Assembly: GCA_031288575.1 (NCBI GenBank)
Contig: JAITRD010000121.1
Location: 1 to 6,445, forward strand
DNA length: 6,445 nucleotides
DNA from: Treponema sp.
Lineage (GTDB): Bacteria > Spirochaetota > Spirochaetia > Treponematales > Breznakiellaceae
Reading direction: 5' to 3'
Below are positions 5,768 to 6,445 of this stretch, one piece after another. Below the pieces are notes generated by a model that had not been told where the DNA came from, made no database searches, and saw only the letters and a program-made list of their open reading frames with translations. Numbering within the stretch: the first letter of the stretch is position 1; each line of letters opens with the position of its first letter. The position numbers were made by a program, and so were the translations under genes.

Positions 5768-6445
5768 TCAAGGGAGGAAACCCTCTTTCCAATGCCACAC
5801 CGGTTTGGACAGGGCAGAAGAAAAGGGATTAGGGCGGCTAAAATCCGGAAGCCATCTGTTATCCTTTACCAATTCCTGATAAAACCCGTCCTCGATATCA
5901 AATTCCTCAAGCCAGCGGAGGAGGGTTTCGTATTCTCCGGCTTCAACATACCCCGGGGGAGCCTCCCCGGGCCGCCCCTCCCCGGCTTTTACCGGGGTGT
6001 ACTGGGTCATGAGGGAAAGCAGTGCCCGGCCCTGGCCGTATTCGGCGAACCAGCGGAGCACCCCCCGAGTGGATTCAAGGCAGCCGGGAAGGACCAGGTG
6101 GCGGATAATCACCCCGGAAATCAGGACGCCGCCGCTGAACCGGAGTTCCCGGAGATCCATCATCCGCCGGATGGCTTTTTGGGCACATTCAGGATAATCC
6201 GGGGCGTTAAAAAGGCGGCCCGACAGGGCGCTGTCCAGGGTTTTGAGATCCGGCAGGTAGCCGTCCAGGGCATCTTCGAGGAGGGCGAGGGCGGCAGGGC
6301 CCTCGTAGGAGGAGCTGTTCCAGAACACCGGGAGCTTAAGCCCCCGGTCCCGGGCGGTTTCCAGGGCGGCGGCCAAAGCGGGAACGGCATGGCTTCCGGT
6401 TACGAGGTTGATGTTTTCCGCCCCCCCGGCTTGAAGGGCCAAACA
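5768..6445 (-). CDS. PflX-like radical SAM protein (pyruvate formate-lyase activase-related), 5'-truncated by the window edge
   Basis: C-terminal 225 residues of a radical SAM protein of the PflX type (COG1313-like), distantly related to pyruvate formate-lyase activating enzyme. The physiological substrate of this family is not settled. The frame is open to the last base (first visible codon Cys), so the TTG at 6442 is not a proven start. Recognisable family blocks are GAENINLVTGSHAVP (8-22), VFWNSSSYE (40-48), YLPDLKTLDS (63-72), the NAPDYPECAQKAI stretch (80-92), VIIRHLVLPG (112-121), SLMTQYTP (144-151) and IEDGFYQE (184-191). The CxxxCxxC cluster motif that binds the 4Fe-4S cluster would lie upstream and cannot be checked. 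A Gly/Pro-rich insert (about 153-167, KAGEGRPGEAPPGYV) sits after QYTP. The stop is followed at once by a hairpin, so this is probably the end of its own transcript, separate from the DUF2804 block. Confidence 0.87.
   Translation of the reverse strand, partial: CLALQAGGAENINLVTGSHAVPALAAALETARDRGLKLPVFWNSSSYEGPAALALLEDALDGYLPDLKTLDSALSGRLFNAPDYPECAQKAIRRMMDLRELRFSGGVLISGVIIRHLVLPGCLESTRGVLRWFAEYGQGRALLSLMTQYTPVKAGEGRPGEAPPGYVEAGEYETLLRWLEEFDIEDGFYQELVKDNRWLPDFSRPNPFSSALSKPVWHWKEGFLP

Noticed and set aside
1..6445. tRNA, rRNA, CRISPR array, insertion sequence, toxin-antitoxin or phage genes
   Set aside because: No repeat-spacer array, transposase motif, terminal inverted repeats or RNA gene pattern was seen. 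The window is nearly filled by six cellular genes.

Overview
This is a compact bacterial window of moderately high G+C with strong G/C preference at third codon positions. It holds six protein genes and almost no spare DNA. My best taxonomic guess is a spirochaete of the Treponema group, possibly a gut lineage. That rests on a general impression of the proteins, chiefly the 703-residue unrecognised one, and not on a marker gene, so it is weak.

Layout. Bases 1-921 (+) are the C-terminal two thirds of a uracil permease (UraA/PyrP type) that begins before the window. It converges, with only 7 bp between stop codons, on a four-gene block transcribed leftwards from about 5690 to 929. In transcription order the block holds a DUF2804 protein (5670-4621), a large unrecognised protein (4618-2507), an acyl-ACP thioesterase (2493-1678) and a compact methylenetetrahydrofolate-reductase-like protein (1681-929). 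Spacing inside the block is 2 bp, 13 bp and a 4-bp ATGA overlap, so a single transcript with translational coupling is likely. The 97-bp gap at 5671-5767 is the only real intergenic region. It contains a hairpin abutting the stop codon of the gene to the right, a plausible extended -10 promoter and a good ribosome binding site for the block. Bases 5768-6445 (-) are the C-terminal part of a PflX-like radical SAM protein whose start, including the expected iron-sulfur cysteines, lies outside the window.

How the genes fit. The thioesterase releases fatty acids from acyl carrier protein. The reductase-like protein would act on one-carbon folates. The two proteins at the head of the block have no function I can name. 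No known pathway joins all four, so the block may be a mixed housekeeping operon or may contain an undescribed lipid or envelope function. I see no mobile element, CRISPR array, RNA gene or defence system. The less ordinary signals are the large unknown protein with its charged linker, the divergence of the folate-reductase-like protein at one conserved segment, and short GC-rich palindromic sequences recurring inside several genes.
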